This document shows, piece after piece, positions 11,174-24,440 of a stretch of 64,000 nt of DNA; the stretch's first letter is position 1, and each line of letters begins with the position of its first letter. This DNA is from Carallia brachiata (taxonomy: Eukaryota; Streptophyta; Magnoliopsida; Malpighiales; Rhizophoraceae). The position numbers and the translations under genes are program-made. Location of the stretch: assembly GCA_021464245.1 (NCBI GenBank), contig JADCRB010000036.1:4203145-4267144 (forward strand), read 5' to 3'. The notes under the pieces were generated by a model, which saw only the letters and a program-made list of their open reading frames with translations, was not told where the DNA came from and made no database searches.

Positions 11174-13893
11174 CGTAATGGCATAAAAAGTAGCAAGAAA
11201 CCAGTGCCATCGGATTATACACAAATTAAGACTCCCTTAAGATTCTCTTCCAGAGACTACATAATTGTAAGCAGTCGAAGCCCAATGGCCTCCCGTTGAG
11301 AAGCCTAAACTTGTTCACAAAGCACTACTCCTCACTCAGACACTCGCGTTGTGACCCCGGAGAGACGAGCTCCGTAGGGTTAAAAAGCGTGGTTCATCTC
11401 TTTTTTGTTTTTCGCTCTGTCGGTCATATTGGCTTTGTTAATTGAATTTTAATATATAATTTAATTTTAAATAATAATAAAATAATCATATAACTTATTT
11501 AATAATATTTAATAATTTATTTATTTTTTAAAATTTTAATACTTTAACACTATATGTTATTTTGTTATTATTTTATTATCTCTTTCTTGGTTTATTTGTA
11601 CCACATATTGCAGGAGGTAAAAAAAAACAGAACAATAGAGTCGTCCATCTATTGATAATTGTAGAAGATTCTCGGTGTTAAGATGTGTGGGCCAAATTAG
11701 ACTGCCGATTTCTTTATTGAGACAGCTACAGATGACTAGATAGGAAAATAAAAATAAAAAATTATTATTAAATTTAAAAACAAAAAATTACTTTACTGCA
11801 CTTTAACTTAAACTCAAAATTTTCAGTTTATAAATAATTATAACATTGAGCAAACTATAACTCATTATTTTTTAAGTATTATTAAGTAATTATATTTTTA
11901 AATTAAATTATTTGTCCCAGGTTGTCTTACCAAAGAAATGGGACATCCGTAAATACATTCCCACCCTACACATCTCAATCAACGTAATCACAATTCCACG
12001 GGTCCTAGTTGCGACCTTTGTTGTTATTATGATTATCTTCCTTTCACATTCGGGGTGACATGGTCTACCATATTACGTGCACTTATGTGATTAAGATAGC
12101 AACTAAAAATTTAATCTAATTCTTTTATTTTTTAAAAAAGAAACAATAAAATTAAATCATTATATATAGTTTAATGGCTACTAAATTCATAGTTAAGTCT
12201 TTTTTTTTTTTTTCAATTCAACTAGGAAAAAGACAAAATTATCAATAATTAAATTATAATCTCTAATTTCAAAATAAATGACCGAGATGTAATTAGTGTG
12301 AAAAACCCAAATCTTACGGTTTTGGAGTCAACTTGGATAGACCACGTATTGATCACTCTTTGATCCATCCAAAATAAATCTCCTAATAAACTCCAAATAA
12401 ATATCAAAAACCAAATCTTAATCATTAATTTTAAAAGTACTATTCATTTGGTAACGAAGAATAGGCACGAAAAACGGGCGAGCCCGACATGGTCCTTATG
12501 TTGGAATGACCTTGTTGTTTTGTCGTACTTTAAATCAGTCTACAAGTCTTTCGTGTCCATATCGTGCTTGAATATTCAAAAACGAAAAAAGTAGGTACCA
12601 AAAATTGTTCGTTTGAAATTTTATTTGATTGTAAGGAGATTTTAAATTTTTATAATTATATAATATTTTCAGTAACAAAATTTTTATAATAAAAAAGAAA
12701 TATATTACAAAAATATTATAATTACAAAAAATCAAAATCTCATTCCAATTAAGTAAAATTGCAAGCAAAAAAACTTTCTAAACTTGTAACGAGACTCATT
12801 CAAAAAAAATAAAGCTGGCATAGTTCAAAGGCCAAATACTATGTACGGATGCCGACGTGTTGTGACGTATCTACGTCGATTCTCATTCAAATCTACCCAA
12901 TTTTTGTGCTTAACTATTTTATGTCATGTTAAGCCATGCCATATTTTTTGGAAGAAATTTTTTTTTTATGTTGTTAAAATATAAATAAAAAAATAAAGAT
13001 ACAGTTTGATTAAAAAATTTAAAAACTTAAATTTGAAATGTTTCAGCCCCTCCCAGACTAGGATGGTGTATTTTATTTTATGAGGACATCGGATCCACGA
13101 AACTAGCTGGAAACACATGAATAGATGTTATTATCAAGATTTTATGAGCACATCGGATGGTTATACATTAAGTAATATTAAAGTAAAAATTGTTTTAGAA
13201 TATTTCAATAATTAAAATTTAAAATTTTTATTTTGTAAGTCTTAAATTATAATCTTAGAAGAGAGATAAAATTTATAAAAATAAAGAGATTCACTTCATT
13301 ATATAGTTTACAATCTAACTGACTTTTTAATAAGTTTTAAAAAAAAAGTAGTAATAAAATTTATTTAATAATATTTAATAATTTGTCTATTTTAATTTTC
13401 TTTTAAATTCAGATACATATCAATTCATATTATTTTAATTTCTCTTAAAAAATTCGTTGAATATTTTCCTTTTGTAAATTATAACAGAGGCTTCCATTGT
13501 CGAGATTGCCTCATTGTTTGTTTTGTTTTTGTTAGAAAATAATGAGAAAGATTTTAGTTTGAAACAATATTATTTTTTTTTCTATCATTATTTTTTATGC
13601 TTTTTTTATTTATTTAAACAAATTTTTTTCTTTTTTTCTCAAAACTTTTATTTTATTTTTTATCCGTTTCTTTCTTACATATAACTTATTTATCAAAATT
13701 ACGTTTTTTTTCACTTTTTTTTTTCGCGACTTTTGCATAATCCAAACACATTTTTGCCGTAATGCCTAGACAATTGGATCCTATTTTATTATACGAGATA
13801 ACAAGATATCCCTCTTCAGTCTCTCACACACACTACCACAAATCAGCATCCATACGGATTCGACTTCCCTTTCCTGTCTTCCCTTTTCCACCG
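11174..13893. other. intergenic, A/T-rich, no gene seen
   Basis: This is a mosaic of A/T-rich low-complexity DNA with short, more balanced blocks (11200-11430, 11930-12080, 12290-12560). No open frame resembles a known protein. The balanced blocks may be relics of dispersed repeats, but I cannot assign them. Confidence 0.5.
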
Positions 13894-13901
13894 TATATTA
13901 A
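13894..13901 (+). promoter_or_regulatory. TATA box candidate for the 13970-16399 gene
   Basis: TATATTAA lies in a C-rich promoter context, 76 bp before the first in-frame ATG and 91 bp before the better-context ATG at 13985. Spacing is right for a plant core promoter with a short leader. Confidence 0.5.
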
Positions 13902-13969
13902 AACCCCTTCAAAGCAAGCAACCCAAAAACAAAACCCAATGAAATAAAAGGAACAAGAATAAAGAGAAA

Positions 13970-16399
13970 ATGAAAATGGGCACCATGGAAAGCTCGCTGA
14001 TTGCCATAGCCCCTTTGCTTCTGAGGAACTTCCTGAGCTCCATCATCATCTATGCCGATAAGTCCTTCCTCGACTTAGCCCAAAGGTACAAGCTTCTTGA
14101 ATATATTCGTTATCTTGTCACCGCCTTTTTTCTCTTCTTTCTCCGTTTTCTTCCTTCCTTTATTACTTCTTTCGACCTTCTTCATCATGATTTTCATAAC
14201 AATCCCGCCCTTAAGCCCCCACTCAAAAACGAAGGCTATGGCCCCATCTACGGTGCCGCCTCCGGCGACTCCGGTATTGCGCGGGCGCTTTCTCAGCTCT
14301 TGTCCATCGTCAATGATATTCCGGTCAGTTCCCGGAAATACGACGTCGTTAGATGTTTGGTGGATAGGCTTATAGACGAGAATAATAGAGAGGATAACCA
14401 AGTTTTACGCGAAGTCAATCGTGCCGCTCTATCGGCGGCTTTTAGCAGGACTCTTGGCCAGCTGGAAGCCGCTGTTGTGGACTTGGGCTTCGACAGGGCG
14501 GAGAATGGTGGGTCGGTTTCTAGGCCTGTTCCGCGGTTGAACCGACTGTTTAAGAAGGTTTTGTCTGTCGGAGAGGGGGCCTTGGTCTGGGCTGGGTGGC
14601 CCAAGGATGAGGTGAACCGGTTGTCGGGAAGTTCGGCTGAAAAGCTAGCGGCTGAGCTTCTTTGGTTGGCTAAAAAAATGGTGGCTTGTGGGTTTGGGGA
14701 GGATGCTGTTGGTGGATGGGCATCGGCTTCAAACTTGGCTTGGCTTGCCCTTTCGGCCGAGCCACGGCTGCAAGGTTCCTTGGTAAAAGCGTCAGGTACG
14801 CTTGTTCCTAAAAATTGCATCAGTATAGACTCAATGTCCTAAATTAATTAACTTAAAATTAAAATAAAATTAGCTCGCTCTCTTGACATTATATTGATCT
14901 TAACTTCTTCAAATGCATGAGAAGTAGGAAATGATCGTCAAAACAAAATCCCATTTGCTTTGTTTTTGGAATTAAAAAAATATGAAACCATTCTTAGAAG
15001 AAAAAAAGTTGATATCCGAAATGTTTTTGTCTTAAGTGGTGTTTTATATAAACTATAACTGATATTTTTGAAATAAAATTAATATATTTAAAATACTTTA
15101 CATTTAAAAAATTATCAATTTTATTTTAAAAATATTAATCGTCGTTTTAACTGAAATACTGCCCAACACAAAAATAGTCAAAATATATATGCTTACTCTT
15201 CTTAGAATAGTAGGAAAGTCAAGATTGTGTTATCAAAGTAGACCACGCGAAATTGACAAATTCACATTTGTCTAACAAGAAGAGTCCTCACTTTCTTATC
15301 TTCAATCCAGGGAATCTACGACTCTATATGACTTTGCATAGGATTAAGATCCAGTCAAGTTGCCTCAATCTCTGCCATTTTGCAAATAAATCACTAATTA
15401 CACGGCTTGCATATTTATAAGAGCTTGACGAGTCAGTTTTTTTTTTTTTTTTTGGGTTAATGAGATGTACCGTCTGTTTATTAGTCAATCGTTATTAGTC
15501 ACTTTCATTAAACACTAGTTGATTGGTTCAACCAAAATGTTTTTAAAGTGTATGTTTTCAAATTTAAATTTGGGTTTAAAACTTTGTTTTGTAGTTGTTT
15601 GCAGGTCATCAAATAAACCAGTTACCGTCAAGTATTTATTAGTTAATTATTAGCTGATAGATAACAGTAAAGATTTGCACCCGGATACTCTCTCCGGCCC
15701 CGTGTCTCTGGACAACAGAAAAAAAAATACAACTAGTTGTTTACTAACGTAACCTAATTGATTTGTTTAGGAAAGAAGCTTTTTTTTTGAAGATTTTTTT
15801 TTTAAATTTTAGCTATACTATATAGGATTTATTTTTTAAATTTTAAAATAATATCTATCTAATTTTAAGTTTTAATTTTATAATTTTTTATTTTATATTT
15901 TTCAATAAAATTACATTAAAAAATTATGCCGTTGCATTTTGTGGTAGTGTCCGGACACTACCTCCGGTACACTAACTGCGCCTGATAGATAAAACAAGAA
16001 GCCCCCAGTTAGGTTGATAGACTAATTCGAGTAGCTCTGAAATTATATGCAGCATTTCTCTTTACGCAAGCCAAAGACTTGGGACTGGAAGATACAGAAG
16101 AAGACAAGATAGAGCAGAAAAGGCAGATGAAGATGAAGATGCTGATGTCCTGGTTGCCATTGTTATGCAGAGCAAGCAACGGCACTGATGTTCCTGTGCT
16201 TAGCACAAGTGAAAGGGCTGAGTTAGAGAAAGTGTTGGAACAGATGATAGAGACGCTGGAGCTGGAAGAAGAGCAAGAGCAAGTGCTGTCTTTGTGGCTC
16301 CACCACTTCACCTATTGCCCATCCTCGGACTGGCCTAATCTCCTTGCTTCCTATTCTCGTTGGTGCACTGCTTCTCGCAAGCAATTAGTTCTTCAGTGA
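13970..16399 (+). CDS. two-exon gene, membrane-anchored plant protein of unknown function
   Basis: I do not recognise the family. Exon 1 is 13970-14795 and exon 2 is 16053-16399 (GT-AG; split codon G|CA). Together they encode 390 aa without a break. Three in-frame ATGs occur near the start (13970, 13976, 13985). The third sits in CACCATGG, the best initiation context, so the protein may be 385 aa. The N-terminus is hydrophobic (residues ~9-28), and a second strongly hydrophobic stretch at ~46-66 is very Phe/Leu-rich, suggesting a membrane anchor. A helical middle follows (VVRCLVDRLIDE, VNRAALSAAFSRTL). Exon 2 is highly charged (EDTEEDKIEQKRQ, LELEEEQEQVLSLW) and ends with a Trp-rich tail (SSDWPNLLASYSRWC). 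Exon 1 is much more GC-rich than the DNA around it, as expected for real coding sequence. The 1.26-kb intron holds nothing notable. Confidence 0.8.
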
Positions 16400-19300
16400 A
16401 ACAACAAGTGAAAGTTCATGGCTTTTCCACATTTCTAGTGGACGGTTGGTATTATGTAGATTTTGTGCATACATGTGGAAAAACTTAGTAGTTAGTTATT
16501 GATAAGATAATATATAAATAATAAAAACTTAGAGTTTTGTGAGAATTGCTTGCATCATTTGCTAAGGAAAGAAGTTTTTTTTTTTTTTTTTTTTTTGCTA
16601 TTAAAATATTTATTAAGTCATGAGCTATATAATGAGATAAGTTTTCTCTTTCTTATAAGTCTCACACTCTTTTTTCTTAAAATTAAAATTAAAGATCTTT
16701 TGAATAAAAGTTTAATTTCCAACAAAGGGGATTTCCCGAGGGGACGGAAAGAAGTTTCTTTTGTTAAGGGGAACAGCTCAAATGTCATTAATGAGCAACA
16801 AAAGGAACAGTCCAAATGTGTAATTTGGTACTTTCTTAATTAATTTCCCTCTTGTTAACATTCTTCATATTTCTAGTTTTCCCTAATATCAGTATGTTGT
16901 TTTCTTTCGGTTTTTGTCGACGTTTTGTCGATGTGAACTTTTGCACAAGATATTTCTGCGTTCGAAAATCACAACCATTGGACTGTGTTCTTGGAGCCTG
17001 TTTTTGAACCTTCTCGACGTACAGTAACTGATTTCTAATGCGATTTTCTAATTTTTATGAGGACTTGAGTCTTTTTTTTTTTTTTTTTTGAGAATGACTT
17101 GAGTCAATTTAATACTAAATGTGATAAGGAAATTTTAGGTAGAATTTGGTTGAAAAAAAAAAATTTAACTGAGACGCAATTGCGTTAGATATAGAATTGA
17201 GTATTTATTACACTAAGACAAAGTGAATAGATATAGCGGGCATCAATTCTAATTTTTAGTTGTAACGGATTTGATTTTGTTCCTAATGTGATCGGTAAAC
17301 GTTTGTTGCACTATTACTTGCTTTGTATTTTAAGGAAAAACTCCTTGTGTCAACCTAGCTTCTCGTTCAACTTTTTTTTTTTATTCATTCTTTTAATTTT
17401 TGGTAGGTTTTGTTGAACGGATCCTTAGCTTCTCCAAATAAATATCTATTCTAGGTACTATATTTCATCTATTCTACCAAAGTGGTTACGATCAGTGGTC
17501 CACGTCAACCATCATAAGCTCTACCGGCCAAATTTACAAGGCGACAACAAAAACGAGAACAGGAGTTGAGACGCCAATGACAACAATTGGCTGGAGTCAT
17601 TTCTAATATCTTTGGTAGAATATTCTGGTTAAAAATCAATCATTGTGCCTTCCAGAAAGGGATCTTTTGAATAATGTTATGAACACTAAAATATGGCTTG
17701 TGGTCATCACGTATTTTTAATATAGTTAGTTGAGATATTTTATTGATATCTTTTAATTTTATATATTTTAATTTTAGTGACTCAAAATCTCTCAATTTAA
17801 ATTCATATATAAAATTCTATATGAAATGTGAAAAATATAAGTACGTTATTATCAATCACCAAAAATTTGTCAAAAATTTCATTGCGCTATTTTCTTTGTT
17901 CTTATTTTTAACGAGCACATAGATTCAAATGCAAATAAAAACATCTTTAAGATAAGTCTCACGACTTGGCGCTCTTCGTAATAGAAGAGATATTTAGCAA
18001 TAAGCTTGTGCTTGTTTAGAAAGATCATCATAAATATTTAAATATATTATTTACGATACATAAAATATTCAGCCAGAACTACTCCTGTATAAGGAGCGAG
18101 ACATTGTAACGTAATTGCAGAGTCCACTGTTTGTCCTTATGGATTGATTTTTTGCGGTATATGCATGCGCACGTCTCAAACTTGCTAGGCGTGGTCAAAG
18201 ATCCATCCAATGAGATCATAATTAATATCCCAGTGTGGCCACCCCACTTAATTTAAGATAATCAACATAGATTTTACCATCCAATTCCATTATAATTATG
18301 CGAGAGAAAAAGAAGCTGTTTTGTCAAAATTAGGAAAAGAAGAAAAAAAAAACAACAAAGGATAATTTGCCACTGAGTTAGGCGCCTACGGCAGGTACAT
18401 TTGCCATCGGCCGATTTGGGCCCTTGACAAATTCCTACATAAAAAACAAAAATAAAAAAAATAAAAAGAGAGAACGAAAAAGCTGGACCACCAAACATTC
18501 AAAGGGGGCCGACAAGCCGTACGTCTTATATTGAGAGCCATAAATGCAAAAACTAACAAGCAGTGATTTGTTTCACATTCAAAATCTCAGTTTGAATCTT
18601 AATGGATTAGCACTTGAGACAGTAATGTGTGAGTAATTTAGTGTATTTCATCTGTTCATGATTTGAATTTAAATTTTAATAACTGTGTATAAAATAATAT
18701 CTCTTTTAGTTTTAATTAGTAGTTCATGCAGCTGATTTAAAATTTGGTAATTATTGTGATTAATTTAGAGTAAATTTATTGGATCCAATAATATTTAAGT
18801 GGGAATCTTTACTTGTGGGTAAAGTTGAATGAGACACTTAGAAAATCTTTACTTGTAAGTAGAGTTGAACGAGACACTTATACGAAATTACTCCAGTTTT
18901 AATTTATAGATCTGAGGATCAATATTTCCTTAATGAATATTTTTTCTTGATAAAGAAAAAGAAAACTTTAGTGGGTACTGCATGAGTTTTAAATTTGTTA
19001 ATACTGACGTCAAACGTGAGAAAAGTTCATTCAAACTCAACAGTATTTAGGTGTGGATCTGTTTCTATGAAAATAGTTGAACGAGAAATTTAAAAACAAG
19101 AGTTATTTTAATTATAGTTTACAGATGTTATGACTACTTTATCCGCGAGCATTTTTCTTTTGATAGAAAAAATAGAAAAAAATTAATAGTTATATATTTT
19201 TTATCAAATAATTCGGTTATATTACGACTAACACATATATTTTTTTGCAATAACCATTATATTTTTTACAATAAAAATTTACACTTTATTTTTTTGTTAT

Positions 19301-19774
19301 AAAAAGTATATATATTATTATAAAAAGTATAGGTGTTGTTATAATATGACCGTTTGGCAAAATATGTATGTCTGTGTAGCAGTATAAAAAAATAATAATG
19401 GCTGTAAATATTAAAGTTTAATTATATGCTATGATATCATTTTTAACTCTAATACTATTGTTAGAGTATGCACACTAGCCACTAGCTATATACTTGAATA
19501 CTAATTTTTAGTCTATAAAAAATATAAGTTAACTTCAACGGTAAACACCAATCAATTTGAACTCTAGGTACGTTTTGAGTTCAAATCCCCCAGGAAAATG
19601 GAACTAATTGCTCAAAAAAAAAAAAAAAAAAAAAAAAAGAAAGAAAGAAACAAAGAAAGGATACAAATTTGCAAGCATCAGTCATAAATTTATTTACCTC
19701 ATGACTAAACTGTCGCCAAAAAGTACCTATACGGTTACAGAATGCCACGCCGACCGAAAGCCCAATGGATATCA
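16400..19774. other. intergenic, repeats only
   Basis: No gene is recognised. It contains a T20-type homopolymer near 16576, an A/T-rich block similar to DNA at 22490-22580, and two direct repeats of about 37 bp around 18806-18842 and 18845-18882 (sharing AATCTTTACTTGT and GAGACACTTA). It ends in a poly(A)/GAAA tract near 19613-19650, which could be a retroelement tail. Confidence 0.5.
19196..19372. mobile_element. small MITE-like inverted repeat
   Basis: The left arm (AATTCGGTTATATTACGACT, from about 19210) is complementary with mismatches to the right arm (ATAATATGACCGTTTGG, ending near 19365). The A/T-rich interior folds back on itself through TACAATAAAAATT and related words. No coding content and no sure target duplication, so this is a weak structural call. 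Confidence 0.35.
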
Positions 19775-21799
19775 TTACAAAATAAATCGCTTGTTGTAAA
19801 TGTCGATCGGTTCAGAAGCTGAAAGTTGAGGCTTCTGCACACATGCATGGTCAACAATACAGATAACGTTACAACATTCACAAGAATTAATTAATGGTGG
19901 AAAACTGGAAATGGTGTCAAAAATTGCTAAAAATAAAATAAAATGGAATAATAAAGTGAGCTTAAAACAATTACAAGGTGATAAGAGAAACTGATCACCT
20001 GTAATAACATCGCCTTGAAAGCTTTCCTTAAGACCCTTTTTGGGAGGCACCCTTCTTGATTAGCATCCTCAATGAACTTGTATATCGAGTCAAGCAGGAC
20101 ACCATATGTTACTCCGGGAATTTTTTTGACAGTTTCCACTAAAATATAGGTCATAGCCCCATTCATCTCATTTCTAGTGAAAGTCTGTATATCCATTTAT
20201 GAGAAGGGTGAGATTGGGGGAAGTTCAATTGCTACGGAAAAAAAAAAAAAAAAAAGAAAACAATATGCACACTAATTTTGAATTGTCCACAAAGCAATGT
20301 AGTACAAATTAATACTATTTGGTATGCACTAATGGAATGTAATTGATTGAAATATATTTTTTTAACTTTTTTTAGTCTATGAAATAAAAGAAAATTTTCG
20401 TCATTGCATTCTATTATTTTGCATTACATCTTATCAATCGTACGTAGGATCCCATAAACGAAACTTATAAGGTAAATCACTGTCTTACAGAAGTATCTGC
20501 AGCCACTTGCTTATCTAAACAAGCAGTGATTGAAATTGCCAATCCGTCAATTGCATTTTCTGCAGAAACAGATGATTGCCATTCCCTCCTGTTTCACGTC
20601 GGTCGTCTCAATCAGTTACTGGCAATAGTTTTCAAACAGCATCTCATAGTTATATGCATATGTTCTATGACTTTTGCAAACCGGTGTGTCTTCTAATTAC
20701 CCATATATAACATCATCGATATAATTTACATAAAAAAATTATTATGCATACTTTGTCCTCACAAAATTCTCTTGTTTTAGGTATGAGTTTTAGTGTAACG
20801 ATAAAGATACTTTATTCTATTATAATGTGGAAGTCACAAGTTTAAGTCACACTCAGTACTATGTAGAAGAGAAGTCTTGTACATTAGAACAACCTTTTAA
20901 AATTCTCTAACATGATGATTGATCGAACCACCCAAAAAGCTAATCCCATGATTTATAAAAAGTTATTGAACATTAGAATAAATTGATGAAAAAGAAAACT
21001 CAGAGACACCTATCTTACCTTTCTCTGTTGTAAACATAAGGAAGATCAAGGATGGTTCCACTATGACAAGCATCAACAATGGCATGAAGCGTGACGCCCT
21101 CAGGGAGCGGCTTAACGATGGTGGAGTAAAGTTCATCGTCGGTGATCATGCCTTCTTGCAGAAAATCAATAGGGCAAATAGTCTCGTCGAACCCATCACT
21201 TTCGTTCCCATCAAAATTAGGTTGCCTTAGGCCATGTCCCGAGAAGTAGAACACCAAGTGATCACCTGCTTGGCAGCCCTCCACGAGCCATTTCATGTAC
21301 TTCTTTATGTTCTTCTTCGTCGGCAAAAATTGCGGAGCCGCCTTCTTTTCTGCATACAATTTGGTAACTTGTAATGCTATTATTTTTAGGATTTCATTTC
21401 TAGTTATCAACATTATGATCTTTGTTCAAATAAAGAAAAAATTATGTTAGAAGACAGGTAAAAAAGAAGAATAAAGAACAGAGAAAAATACGTGGACCAA
21501 AAACTCAGAACAGTTACATCTTTAGTACCTTTGAGGATCTTAATATCTTCGCGCTTGAAGCCAAAGTGCTCAATCAACAAATTCTTCATGTTCTTCTCAT
21601 CATTGATGGTACCCTTGAGTTCATACTTGGAGTTCTTGTAAGTCACTGTTATAAGCAGCGCACGCTTCCTTGGCCTTAGGCCGGAGGACGACTCACCGGC
21701 GAGCAAATCAGGCTTATGATTACCGGTGCCTTGGTTTGATATCTCACCGAGAAATCTTCCCACTAGGAAAATCTTGCCCATCTTGTCATTGTTTTTCAT
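19775..21799 (-). CDS. type I metacaspase, intact copy
   Basis: This is a cysteine protease of the caspase-like C14 clan, cleaving after Arg/Lys and linked in plants to stress and programmed cell death (family knowledge). Five exons on the minus strand: 21529-21799, 21019-21349, 20489-20588, 19999-20184 and 19775-19834. They encode 315 aa with no break. The His of the dyad is H129 in YFSGHG and the nucleophile is C185 in VDACHSGT. The p10-like C-terminal part includes GLAISITACLDKQVAADTS and NEMNGAMTY, and ends in IYNKRFIL. There is no CxxC zinc finger at the N-terminus, unlike LSD1-type metacaspases such as AtMC1. A second in-frame Met at residue 7 could also start translation. The gene belongs to a tandem pair and its partner is broken, so this is the only apparently functional copy here. 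No promoter element was assigned. Confidence 0.9.
20785..20945 (+). mobile_element. possible tRNA-derived SINE remnant in metacaspase intron 2
   Basis: The segment reads TTTAGTGTAACGATAAAG, then GTCACAAGTTTAAGTCAC about 45 bp later. These resemble a degenerate pol III A box and B box. The matching block in the broken paralogue (26815-26970) reads CACGAGTTCAAGTCA at the B-box position, closer to consensus. Presence in both copies means it was there before the duplication. Assignment is tentative. Confidence 0.35.
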
Positions 21800-22867
21800 T
21801 GCTTTTGGTAACTTCAGGACTGAATGCTAATAAAAGGAGAACATCTGATGAAGCATATATACTTGGGTGGACAAGCTTAATGGGGCTTTTAATCAGAAGA
21901 AATTTAAAGGCTCAAAAGGTGTTGCCTGTTAGCAATAGAATTAATTGAGCTATTCTCATTCTGCTGGTCCCATTTGTGCTATGTAAATGCTGTGTATCAT
22001 TTTCATTTTTATAATCCCAAAAATTGGAACAGAAAAATTCTTTCACCAATTAATGCATCGGTCAGTAGTTGGTCCTGTGAAAGCCACATGAATGGTGGTA
22101 CTTAGTACTTGTCTGGGGTTGTTTACACAATTGTCTGTGTAGATCGTTATTAAAATCTGAATCGTTGGATGTTAGCGGTTTGTAACAATCTGTCAAATAG
22201 TTTGAAGATAATGATCTCAAATATTTTAAGCAATATTGTTGGCGTCTAGTTTAGATTGTGCTTATAAGTAGGTCTATTATTAGGAATCAAAACTTTTTAG
22301 TTATTATTCAGGCTATGTATTTATTCGATAAACATCACAAATGATTCCTAACAATCTATTGTAGCGTAGGATGATGCTTTAAATTACTTAATTGAAATTA
22401 TTCGGAATGGTGCTTTTCTTAACACCTTAGAATCGAATCCTCTATTGCACACGGAATATCAAATTATAGCCACCCATGAAGTGAAATTGTATATGATATT
22501 TTTTTTTATTAAAAAATTTATTAAATTGTGTTACATAAAAGTAACTCTCTTCTCTTATAAATTTCATATTTTCTCTTCTCAAAATTAGAATGCAAATAGT
22601 GTTCTCAATTTTTATTACTGGCATCTCCCTTCAAAGACCACAAATATGGATGATAACCCAGTATCACCATGCCCCACTATTTTTCATTATTTTTCATTTT
22701 TATCAGGACTTTGTTACCTAGCATGCATGTTGAGTAATTATAAAACCAAGACAATTTATATGAAACTTTTTAAAATGATATTATTACAAATTGTAAAATC
22801 AATTACATGTCATATTTAGTGGCAGAGTCTACACGCAAAACTATATTCTTCCGACTTAATTTTTTAG

Positions 22868-24116
22868 TTAAGGATATATTTGTTTACAGTAAAATTTTAT
22901 AGGAAATTTTTTTTTATATTTTAATATTTATTTTATGTAAAATATTTTCCAACGAAAAATTTGAAAAATTTTGAAATTTTAGAAAAAATAACTTACCTTT
23001 TTCTTTTTTCTGAACTGAAATTATTTTTCGAGAAAAACAATATGCTTTAAATAAATGATTTTCTGCTGTAAATATTTTACAAAAATAAATTATTTTACAG
23101 TAAACAAATGATCCTAAGTATCTTTGTTTTAGATAAAAAAATTTACAAAGAAAATTTTACTTATTTTGTTTTGTTTGTTTCGTGTAAAATGTCAAGTCAA
23201 AGAAAAATTTTAGATTAGTTAACGGAAAATTTTAGGTTTTGACAGTAAAATAACTTACTGAATTAAATTCCGTAAGTTATTTTTTCCAAGTGACATAAAC
23301 GTCAAAACCAAAGGAGCAACACTCGACCGAACGCAGACAAGGGAGAGGAGTGAGAGAGACGCTCGGAAACCAGAGAGAAGGAGAGACGTTGCCGAATTGT
23401 ATTGCTGCCGAAGGCCCAATGTAAGATCTCGCCGGAAATTTCAACTACCGCCAGAGAATTAAAGAGCCACGGCCATGGCTGTCGTCGCGGTCGCCGTCCT
23501 TTTAGGGTCAGGAGAAGCAACAAAGGAAGAAGAGCCACCAGGTCTTGGGTTAACACCACAATGTCTGGCCATTCCGTTTCAACGAGCAGCAGTGTCGGTT
23601 CTCCCTCTAGCCGACGCCGCTGCCACCCAAGATGTCCACCCAATTGTCTTCTTCTTCCCCTCTGCATTTTGGGTTTTCTTTTTTCTCCTTCTGCTTAGAT
23701 AATTTTGTTAGTTGTTGTGAGTTAACAATACTCAATTTTGATGATGGGCATTGTGCTTAAGGTGTTTTACGACAAAATTATGTGAATTTTCTGTTATTGT
23801 TGTTCGTGATTGGCAATCGTCAATAGCATCCCGGTCCGTAATCATCAATAGCATCGCATATGCTATTTGTTCAGATGAATTTCTATAGCTAAATTCTTGT
23901 TTTGATTGTTTTCAGTATTTGAAAAAGTGGAAAGCAAACGAACATTCACATAAAATTTAGGCATTTCAAATATGCCGACCAAATAAAAAAAAATTTTTTT
24001 AACAGATTTTAATATTGGAGTCAAATATTAAAAAAATATATACTTTTAAGAAAAAAATTTTATGTACAAATATTTTATATCGATAAATTATTTTTTAACA
24101 GACAAATGAACCTTAG
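22868..24116. mobile_element. TIR element of about 1.25 kb with a GC-rich captured-looking core
   Basis: The left end reads AGGATATATTTGTTTAC (from 22871) and the right end, on the minus strand, reads AGGTTCATTTGTCTGTTA. The flanks TAGTTA and TAGTAA could be an imperfect target duplication. A nested left part (22868-23117) has its own near-perfect inverted ends: AGGATATATTTGTTTAC against AGGATCATTTGTTTACTG. The core, 23290-23700, is GC-rich and unlike its surroundings, with open frames of 75-121 residues on both strands but no recognised domain. This is the look of a gene fragment carried by a non-autonomous element. The other duplication unit lacks this block near 29010, so it entered unit 1 after the duplication or was lost from unit 2. 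Confidence 0.5.
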
Positions 24117-24192
24117 TAATCTCAAAAAAGACAAGAGAGATGTATCCATATTAACTTTTTAAGTATTTGTACAACTTAGTTGAGCAATCAAA

Positions 24193-24440
24193 GTTATTCA
24201 AAAAAAAAAAAAAAGTATTATTATATAATCAGAAAAAATTTATGAGAGAAAATTTTGAATTATAACTTATTAGATTTATTTTATAATTGCGTGGATTATA
24301 AGCGCAATGAAAAAAAATTATTATTTTTTTATTACATTTTAAATTTATATAATTACTCAATAAATCTAATAAATTGTAATTCAAAAATTCTTTTAAACAT
24401 TTTTTTTCTCAATCGTATAGCTTTTTCCCAAAAAAAGAAG
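24193..24440. mobile_element. fold-back MITE of about 250 bp inside unit 1
   Basis: The word GTTGAGCAATCAAA occurs at 24179-24192 and again at 24441-24454. Unit 2 has a single equivalent (ACTGAGCAATCAAA near 29070). Between them lie inverted arms around TTGAATTATAACTTATTAG (left) and its mismatched complement CTAATAAATTGTAATTCAA (right). The 14-bp direct repeat is long for a DNA transposon target duplication, so the mechanism is uncertain, but the empty site in unit 2 makes the insertion itself well supported. Confidence 0.6.

Noticed and set aside
14293..14820. 175-codon minus-strand open frame opposite exon 1 of the unknown gene
   Set aside because: A mirror frame of GC-rich coding sequence. 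The plus strand has a promoter, start context and spliced second exon; the minus frame has none.
23402..23702. An independent Arg/Ser-rich gene
   Set aside because: The frames lie wholly inside a TIR element absent from the homologous unit, overlap on both strands and have no introns or conserved motif. More likely a captured fragment.
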